Assembly: GCA_963821755.1 (NCBI GenBank)
Contig: CAWGEX010000003.1
Coordinates: forward strand, 372,001-436,000
Source of the DNA: Bog-473 sp963821755
Lineage (GTDB): Bacteria; Actinomycetota; Acidimicrobiia; Acidimicrobiales; RAAP-2
Length of the DNA stretch: 64,000 nucleotides
Direction: 5' to 3'
This document shows, in pieces, positions 8,612-18,635 of this stretch. Below the pieces are notes generated by a model. It made no database searches and was not told the origin of the DNA. It saw only the letters and a list, made by a program, of their open reading frames with translations. A program made the position numbers and the translations under genes. Positions within the stretch are counted from its first letter, which is position 1. Each line of letters opens with the position of its first letter.

Positions 8612-11121
8612 CCGCGAGCGACCGCACGATGAAGGCCGTCATCATGGCCGGTGGTGAGGGCACCCGTCTGCGCCCGCAGACCTCCAACCTGCCCAAGCCG
8701 ATGTTGCCGCTGGTCGGCCGGCCGATGATGGAGCACATCGTCTCCTTGCTCCGACGACACGACGTGACCGACATCGTGGTCACCGTGGCCTTCCTGCCCA
8801 ACGCCATCCGCAGTTACTTCGGCGACGGATCCGAGCTCGGAGTGCGCATGGTCTACGCCACCGAGGAGACGCCGTTGGGCACGGCCGGTTCGGTGCGCAA
8901 CGCACGCGACGAATTGGACGAACGCTTCCTGGTCATTTCCGGTGATGTCCTGACCGACATCGACCTGACCGCAGTGGTGGAGTTCCACGAAAAGAGCGGC
9001 GCGTTGGCCACGCTGGCGCTGTGCGCCGTCGACAACCCGCTGGAATTCGGCATCGTCATCACCCGCGAGGATGGCAGCGTCGAGCGCTTCTTGGAGAAGC
9101 CCGGGTGGGGACAGGTGTTCAGCGACACCATCAACACCGGCATCTACGTGCTCGAGCCTGAGATCTTCGACCTGATCCCCGAGGGGCGTTCCGTCGACTT
9201 CTCCTCGGAGGTGTTCCCCGCTGCCCTCGACGCAGGGAAGGCCGTCTTCGGGTACGTGGCGGACGGCTACTGGGAGGACGTCGGGACCACGGCCGCCTAC
9301 CTCAAGGCGCACCAGGACATCCTCGACGGCAAGGTCGAGGTCGACATGACGGGTTTCGAGCTGCGCCCGGGCGTGTGGCTGGGCAAGGGGTCATCGGTCG
9401 ATCCATCGGCCCGCATCGACGGCCCGGCCTTCATCGGGGAGAACTGCACCATCGACCAGGACGCCGTGCTGGGGTCCTATACGACCCTCGGGGCCAACGT
9501 GCGGATGGCCGAGCGGGCCGAGGTCCGGCATTCGGTGATCGGGGAGAACGCCTATTTGGGGCCGTCGGCGCGGGTGGAGGGCTCGGTGCTGGGCCGGTCC
9601 TGCGACCTGCGCCATGGTGCCCGGTGCGAACCGGGCTCGGTGGTGGGGGAGGGCTGCCTCATCGGGGCCGAGGCCGCCGTGCGGGGCGACGTGAAGGTCT
9701 ACCCCTACAAGGTGGTCGAAGCCGGGGCCCAGGTGAACTCCTCCATCGTGTGGGAGTCGGGCGGGGCCCGGACGCTCTTCGGCCGGGAGGGCGTCAGCGG
9801 CATCGCCAACGTGGACGTCAGCCCCGAGCTGGCCGTCCGCCTGGCCAAGGCCTGGGCCTCGACCCTCGAGAAGGGCGCCTTCATCACCACCTCGCGCGAC
9901 ACCAGCCGGGCCGCCCGGGTGCTCAAGCGCGCCCTGATGGTCGGCTGCAACGCGGTCGGGGTGAACGTCACCGACCTCGAGGTGGCGACCATTCCAGTGA
10001 CCCGCCACCACATCCGGACCCGGGGGAGCCAGGCGGGCCTGACCGTGCGCCTGAGTCCGAACGATCCCCAGTCCGTCGTCATCCGCTTCTTCGACGACCA
10101 GGGACTGGACCTCTCGGAGAATGACCAGCGACGTATCGAGCGGCTGTACCACCGCGAGGAGTTTCGCCGCGTCACGGCCGGGGACATTGGCGACATCGAG
10201 TTCTCCCCGCGGGCCGTGGAGCACTACACGGCAGACCTGGTCGAGGCGTTCGGCCTGCGCGCCGTTCCCCGGCGCGATCTGAAACTTGTGCTCGACCTCT
10301 CGTACGGGGCCGGCAGCTTCGTGATGCCCAACCTGCTCGCCAAGGTCGGCGCGGATGTGTTGAGCATCAACCCGTACGCGCAGACCCCCGGCATGATTGC
10401 GGTTGAACTGAACACCAGCACGGGTCGAGTGTCGGATACCGTGCGCGGTTCGGGGGCTGACTTGGGCGCGGTGATCGACGCCGGTGGTGAGCACCTGACT
10501 TTGGTCGATGGCACCGGGCGGGTCCTGACCAATGACGAAGCACTCATGGCGTACCTGGAGCTGATCACCGCAGTAGTGGGCCGGGCGCGGGTGGCCCTTC
10601 CGGTGACCACCAGCACGCAGGCCGAGGAATTGTGCGCCGCTCGCGGCACCGAGGTGCTCGCCACGGCACTGTCTCCGTCGGGCCTCATGGAGGCGGCGGC
10701 GTCGGGCGGCGTGGTCTTCGCGGCCGATCAGGAGGGGGGCTACATCTTCCCCGCCTTCCTCCCCTCCTTCGATGCCGCCGCCGCCCTCGTGGAGCTGATC
10801 GCCCTGCTGGGGCGGGCCGGAGAATCCCTGGCCGACGTGGTCAAGCGGGTCCCCGAAATCCCCATCCTCCACTCCGAGGTGGAGACGCCTTTCGAACAAA
10901 AGGGCCTGGTCATGCGCACGCTCATGGAACAGATGGTCGATGAGGAGCGTGAGGTGCTTCTGGTCGACGGGATCAAGGTACGGACGTTGGACGGATGGGT
11001 GTTGGTGGTGCCCGACCCCGAAGAGCCGTCGACGCATATCTGGGCCGAGGGGGACGACTGGGCCGGCTCGGCGCGGCTCACCGAGGAGTACGTCGACCGG
11101 TTGTACGAGATACTCAGATAG
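8608..11121 (+). CDS. Sugar nucleotidyltransferase fused to a degenerate phosphomannomutase domain
   Basis: An 837-residue protein with three parts. Residues 8-240 are a nucleotidyltransferase (AGGEGTRLRPQT, SGDVLTDID, NTGIYVLEPE), of the mannose-1-phosphate guanylyltransferase type. Residues 250-390 are a left-handed beta-helix of hexapeptide repeats. Residues 395-830 follow the alpha-phosphohexomutase fold. The usual GxDxR-like segment survives as SRDTSRAAR, but the phosphoserine loop TASHNP and the metal-binding DGDxDR are not recognisable; the equivalents read RTRGSQAGLTV and DAGGEHLTLVDG. Such fusions are known in actinobacteria. The first domain should make GDP-mannose or a related NDP-sugar, while the mutase domain is probably inactive or regulatory. 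The start overlaps the preceding stop (ATGA). Confidence 0.85.
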   Translation: MTASDRTMKAVIMAGGEGTRLRPQTSNLPKPMLPLVGRPMMEHIVSLLRRHDVTDIVVTVAFLPNAIRSYFGDGSELGVRMVYATEETPLGTAGSVRNARDELDERFLVISGDVLTDIDLTAVVEFHEKSGALATLALCAVDNPLEFGIVITREDGSVERFLEKPGWGQVFSDTINTGIYVLEPEIFDLIPEGRSVDFSSEVFPAALDAGKAVFGYVADGYWEDVGTTAAYLKAHQDILDGKVEVDMTGFELRPGVWLGKGSSVDPSARIDGPAFIGENCTIDQDAVLGSYTTLGANVRMAERAEVRHSVIGENAYLGPSARVEGSVLGRSCDLRHGARCEPGSVVGEGCLIGAEAAVRGDVKVYPYKVVEAGAQVNSSIVWESGGARTLFGREGVSGIANVDVSPELAVRLAKAWASTLEKGAFITTSRDTSRAARVLKRALMVGCNAVGVNVTDLEVATIPVTRHHIRTRGSQAGLTVRLSPNDPQSVVIRFFDDQGLDLSENDQRRIERLYHREEFRRVTAGDIGDIEFSPRAVEHYTADLVEAFGLRAVPRRDLKLVLDLSYGAGSFVMPNLLAKVGADVLSINPYAQTPGMIAVELNTSTGRVSDTVRGSGADLGAVIDAGGEHLTLVDGTGRVLTNDEALMAYLELITAVVGRARVALPVTTSTQAEELCAARGTEVLATALSPSGLMEAAASGGVVFAADQEGGYIFPAFLPSFDAAAALVELIALLGRAGESLADVVKRVPEIPILHSEVETPFEQKGLVMRTLMEQMVDEEREVLLVDGIKVRTLDGWVLVVPDPEEPSTHIWAEGDDWAGSARLTEEYVDRLYEILR

Positions 11122-11132
11122 GGTCGCCGTTC

Positions 11133-11513
11133 ATGAACATTCCGGACGACCTTCGCTATTCGACCGAGCACGAATGGGTTCGCGTGGACGGGTCACGCGC
11201 CCGCGTCGGGATCACCGACTACGCCCAGGACGCGCTGGGCGACATCGTCTACGTCGAGCTCCCGGCCGTGGACGCGGCGGTCGAGACCGGCGGGCCTTTG
11301 GGCGAGGTGGAGTCAACCAAGTCCGTGTCGGAGATCTACGCACCGGTGGCCGGGACCGTCACGGCCATCAACGAATCGCTCACGGCCAACCCCGAGCGGA
11401 TCAATCAGGACCCCTATGGGGATGGCTGGATCTGCGAGCTGGAGCTGGCCGACGTGGCCGCGCTGGACGGCCTCCTCGACGCCGGGGGATACGGGGATCT
11501 GACCGCCGGTTGA
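11133..11513 (+). CDS. gcvH: Glycine cleavage system H protein
   Basis: GcvH carries the lipoyl arm that shuttles the aminomethyl group between the P, T and L proteins of the glycine cleavage system. The 126-residue protein has the complete domain: an N-terminal YSTEHEWV, the lipoylation site ESTKSVSE with the modified Lys at about residue 64, and the C-terminal NPYGDGW-like PYGDGWI. It lies 11 bases after the preceding gene. The other gcv genes of the window sit 13 kb away (gcvT, gcvPA, gcvPB), with the regulator genes in between as in mycobacteria. Confidence 0.95.
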   Translation: MNIPDDLRYSTEHEWVRVDGSRARVGITDYAQDALGDIVYVELPAVDAAVETGGPLGEVESTKSVSEIYAPVAGTVTAINESLTANPERINQDPYGDGWICELELADVAALDGLLDAGGYGDLTAG

Positions 11514-11569
11514 GCACGTTGGGGGCCACTTTGTAGCTCCAGGGATACGCGACCGTGGGGTGGAGTACC

Positions 11570-12049
11570 GTGTTCGCCGTGTTCTGTAATAACTGCGGGC
11601 ATAGGAATCCCGAGGGTGTGAACTTCTGTTCCTCCTGCGGGAACGCACTGGCCGGGGGCGACGACGCCACCGTGACCCTGCGTCCCGTCGACCATGGGGA
11701 CAGTGCCGAGGAGAGCCCTGCCTTCGCGCCCGGTGAAGTTCCTCACGGCTCCGGCGTCCTGGTCGTGACCCGGGGGCCCAACGTCGGAGCGCGCTACGTG
11801 TTGGACGCGGGGGTGACCCGGGCGGGGCGCCATCCCGACAGCGATATTTTTCTAGACGACATCACTGTCTCCCGCCGCCACGCTGAGATCACGCAGGAAG
11901 TCAATGGGACGTTTGCCATCGCGGACGTTGGTTCTCTCAACGGGACCTACGTCAATCGGGAGCGCATTGACAAGGCCTCGCTCTTGCCCCACGACGAAGT
12001 GCAGATCGGCAAATTCAAGCTGGTCTACCTGGTGGCTGGACCAGAGTGA
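11570..12049 (+). CDS. FHA-domain protein with N-terminal zinc ribbon (GarA position)
   Basis: A 159-residue cytoplasmic protein. Residues 4-24 form a zinc ribbon (two CxxC pairs, CNNCGHRNP and CSSCGNAL). Residues 60-155 are a forkhead-associated domain with the phosphothreonine-binding GRHPDSDIFL, SRRHAEI and SLNGTYVN. Its position after gcvH and before an FtsR-like gene matches mycobacterial garA, whose product binds 2-oxoglutarate dehydrogenase and glutamate dehydrogenase. Between the two domains DDATVTL could be the analogue of the GarA phosphorylation site (inference). GTG at 11570 has GGAG upstream; ATG 11555 and GTG 11579 are alternatives. The stop overlaps the next start. Confidence 0.8.
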   Translation: MFAVFCNNCGHRNPEGVNFCSSCGNALAGGDDATVTLRPVDHGDSAEESPAFAPGEVPHGSGVLVVTRGPNVGARYVLDAGVTRAGRHPDSDIFLDDITVSRRHAEITQEVNGTFAIADVGSLNGTYVNRERIDKASLLPHDEVQIGKFKLVYLVAGPE

Positions 12050-13526
12050 GTAGCCGTACCTACCTGTCCATTGGGGATGTCTTGACGCTGTTGCGGGAGG
12101 AATTCCCCGACGTCACCATCTCCAAGATCCGGTTCCTCGAGAGTCAAGGTCTAGTCAACCCCGAGCGTTCGCCCTCGGGCTACCGAAAGTTCTTCGAACC
12201 TGACGTGGAACGGCTCCGTTGGGTCCTGCGCCAGCAGCGGGAGCACTTCCTGCCGCTCAAGGTCATCCGGGACCGCCTGGCCGCAGGGGATCTCGGCGAC
12301 ATCGAGGTCGAACCGGGAGCTGAGACGAAGGCAGAGCCGGCTCGACGCAACGGGGCGGCGTCTCACCCGGCCCATTCGACGCCCGCCGGCTCGGAGGGAG
12401 CGGAGGGGCCGGCGGCATCGGTGGGATCTTCGGGCGGACGCACGACCCCACCGAGCGCGCCGTCCGCTGGGCAACGGCGTGGAAGCGCCAACGCCGCGGC
12501 GGGCCGGACCGAGGCGCAGATGGCACAGGCGGACAATGAAGCCATGGCGCGCATACTGGCCGACGCTTCGCGCCGCGCCGCGCTGATCCCCGAGAACCCC
12601 GGTGACCGCGCGCCGCTGCACGTCGTCCCCGATGCTGGTCACTCCGCCGAGAGTGAGTCGGTCGCCGCTCGCACGGCGAACGCGCGCGGGGCTGCGTCAC
12701 CTTCGGTCGTCGCGAACGAGAGTCAAAGTCAGGGTCGTACTTCAGAGACAAGCCCGGCGCGTCCGGTCGGAGCCAAACATGCGGCGGTCGAATCTTCGCC
12801 GACCGCGCGACCTCACGGCGCGGCGGGTGAGCGTGATGGCGGCGCGGGAGGCGCAACTGGTGGCGCGGCCGGCGCGATTGCTGGTGCGAGCGGCACAGCC
12901 GGAGCCGCGGAGGCAGCCGGTTCCGCGGGCGCGGCCGGCGCTGGTGCCGATGCCGGCTCTCGAGCCGGGGCAGGGTCACGTGGCGCGGACCATCGGCCCA
13001 AGGGAGGGGCGCCGACCACCCCAGGCGCGCCGACCCGCAGTGGGGCGGACGACGCCGGCAAGGGAGCCGGCTCGCCCGCTCGGCCGGCTCGGGCCGCGGG
13101 GCAACGGGGCCGGCCAAGCCGATGCTCACCCCGGACATGGTCACCGGCGCCAGCCTGACCTGCGACGAACTGTGCTCGGCCAGCGGGCTGTCCGAGGCCG
13201 AGTTGACCGGGCTGCAGAGTTTCGGCCTGATCGAGCCGGTGATCGTGGCGGGAATACCCACTTTCGACGAGGATGCCCTGACCGTGGCCAACCTGGCCGC
13301 AGATTTCCGCAAATTCGGCATCGAGCCCCGCCATCTACGCATGTACCGCACCGGCGTCGACCGGGAGATCGGGTTGATTGAGCAGGTCATCATCCCTTTG
13401 TTGCGCCAACGCAATCCTGAATCCCGACAGCGGGCTACCCGTGCCGCCGAGGAGCTGGGGACCCTGGGTCAGACCATGCGGGCCACCTTGTTGCGATCGG
13501 CTCTGCGTCGCCACGTCGGGGGCTGA
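12046..13526 (+). CDS. ftsR: FtsR-like MerR-family regulator with long low-complexity linker (one frameshift)
   Basis: The N-terminal part (to about residue 90) is a MerR-type winged helix: YLSIGDVLTLL, ISKIRFLESQGLV, SGYRKF and LPLKVIRDRL. The C-terminal part from 13122 (about 130 residues, SLTCDELCSASGLSEAELTGLQSFGLI) is the second conserved domain of the FtsR/Rv1828 family, which activates ftsZ in Corynebacterium. The two parts are in different frames: the first ends at 13158 and the second is shifted by -1. One missing base in the G-runs near 13098-13110 would join them. Between them lie about 250 residues rich in Ala, Gly and Ser, far longer than in known homologues. The GTG start overlaps the FHA gene. 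Confidence 0.75.
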
Positions 13527-13560
13527 TCACACAGGGGCCTTCGGGCGCTACATTTCAATC

Positions 13561-14064
13561 ATGGTCCGAGTGATGTTGCGAGCCGTTCGAGTGGACCTGC
13601 AGTCCAACACTCCTGTCCTGCTCCTGCAGGAAACAGGCGGAGAGGGTCGAACGCTGCCCATCTTCATCGGCAATCCTGAGGCCACCGCCATTGCCTATGC
13701 GCTCCAGGGGGTGACCATGCCACGACCTCTGACTCACGATCTGATGACCGACATGTTGGGTGCCCTCGATATCAGCGTGGAGCGGGTCATCATCACCGAG
13801 CTCCGGTCCTCGACCTATTTTGCCGAGTTACATCTTCTCCACGGCGAGGAGCGGGCGGTCGTCTCGAGCCGTCCCTCGGATGCGGTGGCGGTGGCGGTGC
13901 GCACCGAGACCCCGCTGTTCGTACAGGACGAGTTGATGGAGTCCGAAGGCATCATCTTGGCCATCGAAAGCGATGATGAAGAGGACGAGGAGAACGTCAA
14001 CGAACTGGCCGAACAGTTCCGCGAATTCCTCGACACGGTTCGTCCGGAGGACTTCAGCGGCTGA
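13561..14064 (+). CDS. DUF151 bifunctional nuclease family protein
   Basis: A 167-residue member of the DUF151 (bifunctional nuclease) family. It contains the typical LPIFIGNPEATAIAYAL near residues 32-48, LTHDLM, and SRPSDAVAVAVRTETPLFV near residue 105. An acidic stretch (SDDEEDEENVN) and a UVR-like C-terminal helix follow. The order gcvH, FHA, MerR, DUF151 is the same as Rv1826-Rv1829 in Mycobacterium tuberculosis. The ATG coincides with the conserved N-terminus MVRVMLRAVRVD; the frame is open further upstream but overlaps the preceding gene. Confidence 0.9.
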   Translation: MVRVMLRAVRVDLQSNTPVLLLQETGGEGRTLPIFIGNPEATAIAYALQGVTMPRPLTHDLMTDMLGALDISVERVIITELRSSTYFAELHLLHGEERAVVSSRPSDAVAVAVRTETPLFVQDELMESEGIILAIESDDEEDEENVNELAEQFREFLDTVRPEDFSG

Positions 14065-14097
14065 CGCCGCGCGGTGGCGCGGTGCCTGGTTCAGCCT

Positions 14098-15087
14098 TCA
14101 TCGCCAGGGATCCACCAGGATGCGACCTCGGGCCGCTCCTCGCAGCACCTTGCTCAGGGCATCGCTGAGACCGTCCAGGCCGACGACCTCGCTCACCATC
14201 TCGGCGCAGCGTTGCATCGGGAACTCTTCGGCCATGGTCGACCAGAGGGCCCGGCGTTCTTCAATCGGGGTCGCCACTGTGTCGATGCCCAACAGGGCGA
14301 CCCCGCGGACGATGAAGGGGTAGACGGTGGAGGACAGTTCGTTGCCGCCGGTCAATCCGCTGGCCGCCACGCCGCCGCCGTAGCGCACGGTCCGCAGGGC
14401 CTCGGAGAGGGCGGATCCGCCGACACAGTCGACGACACCTCCCCAGAGTTGCGGCCCGAGGGTGCGGCCATCGTCGGGGCTGAACTGGCGGCCCACGACT
14501 CGAGCCGCGCCCAACTGCGTGAGGTAGTCGTGCTCGGCCCCCTTGCCCGACGACGCCACGACCTCGAAACCCCGATGGGCCAGGAGCGCAACGGCGGCAC
14601 TGCCGACCCCGCCGGACGCACCGGTGACCAGCACCGGGCCGTCCTCGGGAGTCAGGCCATGCTGTTCCAGCCGGTGAAGAGAGAGGATGGCGGTGAAGCC
14701 GGCCAGCCCGATGATGGCGGCATTGCGGGACGACACAGCTGGAGGGAGTGGCACCACCCATTCAGCAGGTACGCGGGCGTAGCCAGCGAACCCGCCGTGA
14801 TGGGCCACCCCCAGGTCGTAGCCCTGCACCAGAACGCGTCGCCCCGGGACCAGGGTGGGATCATCACTCTCGGCGATCGTGCCGGTGAACTCCACCCCCG
14901 GGATCAACGGGAACTGACGGGCCACCCGGTTCCCCGGACGGGTCACCATGGCGTCCTTGAAGTTGATGGCCGACCACTCGACGTTGACCAGCACGTCACC
15001 CTCGGGTAGGTCGCGTTCGGAGAGGTCAGCGATGTGCGCCCGGATGACTTCTCCCATTTTGGACAGGCAGTATGCGGAGAAGCGCAT
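14098..15087 (-). CDS. acuI: MDR-family quinone oxidoreductase / acrylyl-CoA reductase (AcuI/YhdH-like)
   Basis: A zinc-free medium-chain dehydrogenase of 329 residues, closest to the YhdH/AcuI type that reduces acryloyl-CoA with NADPH. Family features are NYKD-like INFKDAMV, IPGVEFTGTI, VQGYDLGVAHHGGFAGYARVP, and the nucleotide-binding VTGASGGVGSAAVALL. Its C-terminus ARGRILVDPW is also typical. The open frame extends 93 codons further upstream over the S9 peptidase start, so the ATG at MRFSAYCL is chosen. It is divergent from the peptidase gene. Confidence 0.8.
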   Translation of the reverse strand: MRFSAYCLSKMGEVIRAHIADLSERDLPEGDVLVNVEWSAINFKDAMVTRPGNRVARQFPLIPGVEFTGTIAESDDPTLVPGRRVLVQGYDLGVAHHGGFAGYARVPAEWVVPLPPAVSSRNAAIIGLAGFTAILSLHRLEQHGLTPEDGPVLVTGASGGVGSAAVALLAHRGFEVVASSGKGAEHDYLTQLGAARVVGRQFSPDDGRTLGPQLWGGVVDCVGGSALSEALRTVRYGGGVAASGLTGGNELSSTVYPFIVRGVALLGIDTVATPIEERRALWSTMAEEFPMQRCAEMVSEVVGLDGLSDALSKVLRGAARGRILVDPWR

Positions 15088-15147
15088 GGTCCACTGTACG
15101 AGCCGCGAGGGCGAGCGCCGACGGCATCGGGCGCTACGGTCGCTCCG

Positions 15148-17122
15148 ATGACTCGCTCTCCGTTCGGCTTCTGGCCCTCGCCACTCCGAGCGGAGCAGGC
15201 CGCAGCCGGGCGAGTGTCGCTCTCCGAGTTGAGCTCGGACGGTGTCCGGCTCTACTGGTTGGAGTCGAGGCCCTCGGAAGGCGGTCGTGTGGTGCTCGTC
15301 CGGTCCGCCGAAGACACGGTGGAGGAGCTTTCGCCGCGAGGCGTGAGCATTCGCGGCCGAGTGCACGAATACGGCGGTGGCGCGTCATGCCTCGTCCCGG
15401 AGCACCTCCCGGATCACGGCGCGGAGGACGGCCCGGAGGCGTTCGCCTATGTACGGCTGGATGACCAACGGGTCTGGTTGATGGACGGGGGATCGGCTGC
15501 ACCGAGGGCCCTCTCGAGTGAGCCGGCGCCGGGAGAGATCTGGGCCCACGGTGGCCTCTGCGCCACACCGGAATGGGGATTGGGTCGTGGCCGTGCGCGA
15601 AGCCCACCGCCCGGGGAACTCGAGTCCCCGGCACTGCCTGGTGGCCCTGGGGACCCGCGCCGACAACGCGGGCGAATCGATCGTGGCCGAGGGCCATGGT
15701 TTCTATGGTGCCCCGCGGGTGAACGACGCGGGCGACCGCTTGGTGACGGTGGTCTGGGACCACCCTGACATGCCGTGGGACTCCTCGGCCGTGGTCGTCA
15801 TCCCGCTCGAGATTGTCGTCGACCCAGCCACCGCGACCTCGCGGCTGACCGCCGCCGGCGCACCCTGGGCGGTGGCCGGTGGCCTGGACGAGTCGGTGGG
15901 GCAACCGGCCTGGCGGCTCGATGGGGGACTGCGTTTTGTCTCGGATCGGCAGGGCTGGTGGCAGCCCTGGCTTCATCCGGGTACGGCCGGCGCGCCTCAA
16001 GCCGAACCGATGACCGGCGAGGAGGCTGAGTTTCACGGCCCGGACTGGGTCCTCGGGCAGACGACGATGGTCGAGATGTGCGACGGCTCCCTGGTGGCTC
16101 GCCGGACGTCGGGCGGTCGAGACTCCCTCGTGCACATCACCACCTCGCAGGCGCCTCCGAAGGCGCTCCCCCAGCCGTGCGTCTCCATCAGTGCGCTGTG
16201 CCGGCACGGTGACGGCGTGGCTTTCATCGGCGGACCAGCCGACGGGCCCGACGACGTGTGGGTGCTGCCGTCGACGGGCCAAGCGGCGCGCCCACTCCGG
16301 CCCGCTCGGGCCGTCGCGCTGGCACCAGCCAACGTGTCGGTGGGGCAGCCGTTCGACTTGGTGGGGCGCTCCGGCCGTCCGGTCCATGGCGTCGTGTACC
16401 CGCCGATGCTGGGGGAGGCGGAGGGACCGGAAGGCACCCTCCCCCCTCTGATCGTTTCTTGTCACGGTGGCCCGACGTCGTCGGCCGGGTCCGGGTTTGA
16501 CGTCACCATGCAGTACTTCACCAGCCGGGGCTTTGCCGTCGCCCGGGTGGACTACGCCGGCAGCACGGGCTACGGGCGCGCCTATCGCTGCTCGCTCTGG
16601 GGGCAGTGGGGGGTGGCCGACGCCGAGGACTGCGTTGACGCCGCCCGCCATCTGGCCGCCACGGGCCGCGTCGACGGTGGCCGAATGGGTATTCGGGGTG
16701 GAAGTGCCGGGGGCCTGACCGCCCTCAATGCTCTGGCCGCCGGTGAGGGGTTCTCCGCCGCCGTTGCCCTGTACGGGGTGACCGATCTGTTGGGACTGGC
16801 GGCCTCGACCCACGACTTCGAAGCGCACTACATGGATCGTCTCATCGGTCCCTTGCCGGAGAGCCGGGAGATCTACGAGGCCCGCTCGCCAGTGAACCGG
16901 GCCGCCCAGATGGGCGGCTCGGTGCTCCTACTCCAGGGGACCGAGGACCCGGTGGTCCCGCCGGCCCAGGCTGAGCGCCTGCGCGATGCCCTGAGCGCCG
17001 CCGGACGGCGCTGCCTCGTGCGCTTCTTCGAAGGAGAGAGCCACGGATTTCGCCGAGCGGAGACGCTGGTGGCCTGCCTCGAAGAGGAACTGGCCTTCTA
17101 CCGAACCGAACTCGGGCTCTGA
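15148..17122 (+). CDS. S9 (prolyl oligopeptidase) family serine peptidase (one frameshift)
   Basis: A dipeptidyl-peptidase/acylaminoacyl-peptidase-like enzyme, about 657 residues when joined. The N-terminal beta-propeller begins at ATG 15148 (FGFWPSPL) and runs to about 15570. The rest, in the +1 frame, carries the alpha/beta hydrolase domain with the nucleophile motif GGSAGG, the Asp in GTEDPVVP and the His in ESHGFR. Removing one G from CCGG at 15568-15571 joins the frames as ATPNGDWVVAVRE, which fits the propeller pattern. Both halves look intact, so a sequence error is more likely than decay. Confidence 0.8.
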
Positions 17123-17183
17123 GGCCTCGCTCCAGGGCGTCGACCTGCCTCACACCGGCCTATGCCAGGCTGTAGCCATTGAG

Positions 17184-18626
17184 ATGTCGACCACCCCCTC
17201 CCGGAGCGGTGCTGCACGAAGCGTGATGCGACGGGCCCTGGCCCGTGTTGCCTCCGTCGGCCCCACGGCGGGCGATGCCATGTTGTACGGGCTGGGGACG
17301 GCGTTCGCCTTGGGCATCATCCTCTTCTCGACGCTGGGCCTGTACCGCCAGTGGGGAGAGTTGGCTCTGGGCCCCTACATCTTCGGCACCGTGGCTTCCG
17401 CCGTCCTGGCCATCGTCAGGCGGCACAAAGCCACCGCCGGGCCGCCGCCGGGCACTGACTCGCCGGCCGGCACTGACTCGCACTCCGGCCGTGACACCGC
17501 CACGAACACCGCCGGTTTGCCATCGCCCCGTCGCCGCGCCTGGCGGTCGCCCATGACCCCACGCCTGGTCATCGCCGTCTGTGTGTTCGTGGGCGCCACT
17601 GCTGTCCCGCTCGCCCTCGAGGTGGTGTGGCGCTCCAACGGAGACCCGGGCTCGCACTTCCAACCGGAAGTGGCCACCATTGAGAAGGGCGGCCAGACGG
17701 TGGCCAAGGGCAAGGACCCCTATCACAACGTCACCAACTCGCACGGGAAGGTCCTCTACCGCGTCCCGGGCGAGCCGACCTACGAGGGCTTTCTGCCCTA
17801 CCTGCCCCTCATGACGGTGTTCGGGCTCCCGAGTGCGCGCCATCACGACATTGTGCTGACCGATGCCCGCATCTTCTTTAGCCTGGCCACCCTGGCGCTC
17901 ACGGCGGTGGCCCTCTGGCTGTGCCCGGCCGACGGCCGACGGAAGATGCGCACATTGCAGGTGATCGCCATCTTGCCCACCGCCGCCCTCCCGTTGGCCA
18001 CGGGGGGCGACGACATGCCGATCGTGGCCTTCCTGCTGCTGGCCATGGTGCTGGCCCAGCGGCGACAGCCCTTCGCCTCGGGCCTGGTACTCGGCGTGGT
18101 CTCTGCCATGAAGTTCACGGCCTGGCCGCTCGCCGCGCTGGCCCTCTTCGCCGCCCGGGACCGCCGCGGGGTGCGGCGTCCCGGCATGATGTTCCTCGGC
18201 ATGTTGGTCATCGCCGGCCCGGTGGTGGTCCCCTTCGCGTTGCGTGGCCCTTGGGCCTTCTTCGACAATGTCGTGCTGTTCCCGCTCGGTCTGTCGGGGG
18301 TCACCTCACCGGCGGCCAGCCCGCTTCCCGGCCACCTCCTGGTGACCGCCTTCCCCTTCCTTCACCGGGCGCTGCCGTTGGTTGTCGGCTTGGTGGGTGG
18401 TGCGGTGCTGGCGTGGCACCTCTCCCGCCGCCCCCCCCGGACGGCGGCGGAGGTCTGCACGTTGGGAGGGATCGTGATGGCGGTGATCACCCTGCTGGCC
18501 CCGGCCACCCGGATCGGCTATCTGCTCTACCCGATCAACTTCTTCGTGTGGTCGTATCTCTTTCGCGAGATCGAGCGCGCCGACGAGACACCGGAGCGGG
18601 CGCTCAGCGAGAGGGTGGCTGCCTAA
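17184..18626 (+). CDS. GT-C fold membrane glycosyltransferase-like protein (DUF2029/GT87-like)
   Basis: A 480-residue polytopic membrane protein with about ten hydrophobic helices. A disordered Ser/Gly/Pro stretch with TDS repeats lies near residues 85-110. The loop GKDPYHN near residue 175 and the helix arrangement resemble polyprenyl-phosphate-mannose-dependent mannosyltransferases of the GT87 (DUF2029) family, which work on the outer face of the membrane. Assignment to the family is from overall pattern, not a strict motif. The upstream gene ends 61 bases before it. Confidence 0.55.
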   Translation: MSTTPSRSGAARSVMRRALARVASVGPTAGDAMLYGLGTAFALGIILFSTLGLYRQWGELALGPYIFGTVASAVLAIVRRHKATAGPPPGTDSPAGTDSHSGRDTATNTAGLPSPRRRAWRSPMTPRLVIAVCVFVGATAVPLALEVVWRSNGDPGSHFQPEVATIEKGGQTVAKGKDPYHNVTNSHGKVLYRVPGEPTYEGFLPYLPLMTVFGLPSARHHDIVLTDARIFFSLATLALTAVALWLCPADGRRKMRTLQVIAILPTAALPLATGGDDMPIVAFLLLAMVLAQRRQPFASGLVLGVVSAMKFTAWPLAALALFAARDRRGVRRPGMMFLGMLVIAGPVVVPFALRGPWAFFDNVVLFPLGLSGVTSPAASPLPGHLLVTAFPFLHRALPLVVGLVGGAVLAWHLSRRPPRTAAEVCTLGGIVMAVITLLAPATRIGYLLYPINFFVWSYLFREIERADETPERALSERVAA

Positions 18627-18635
18627 TCCGGGTGC

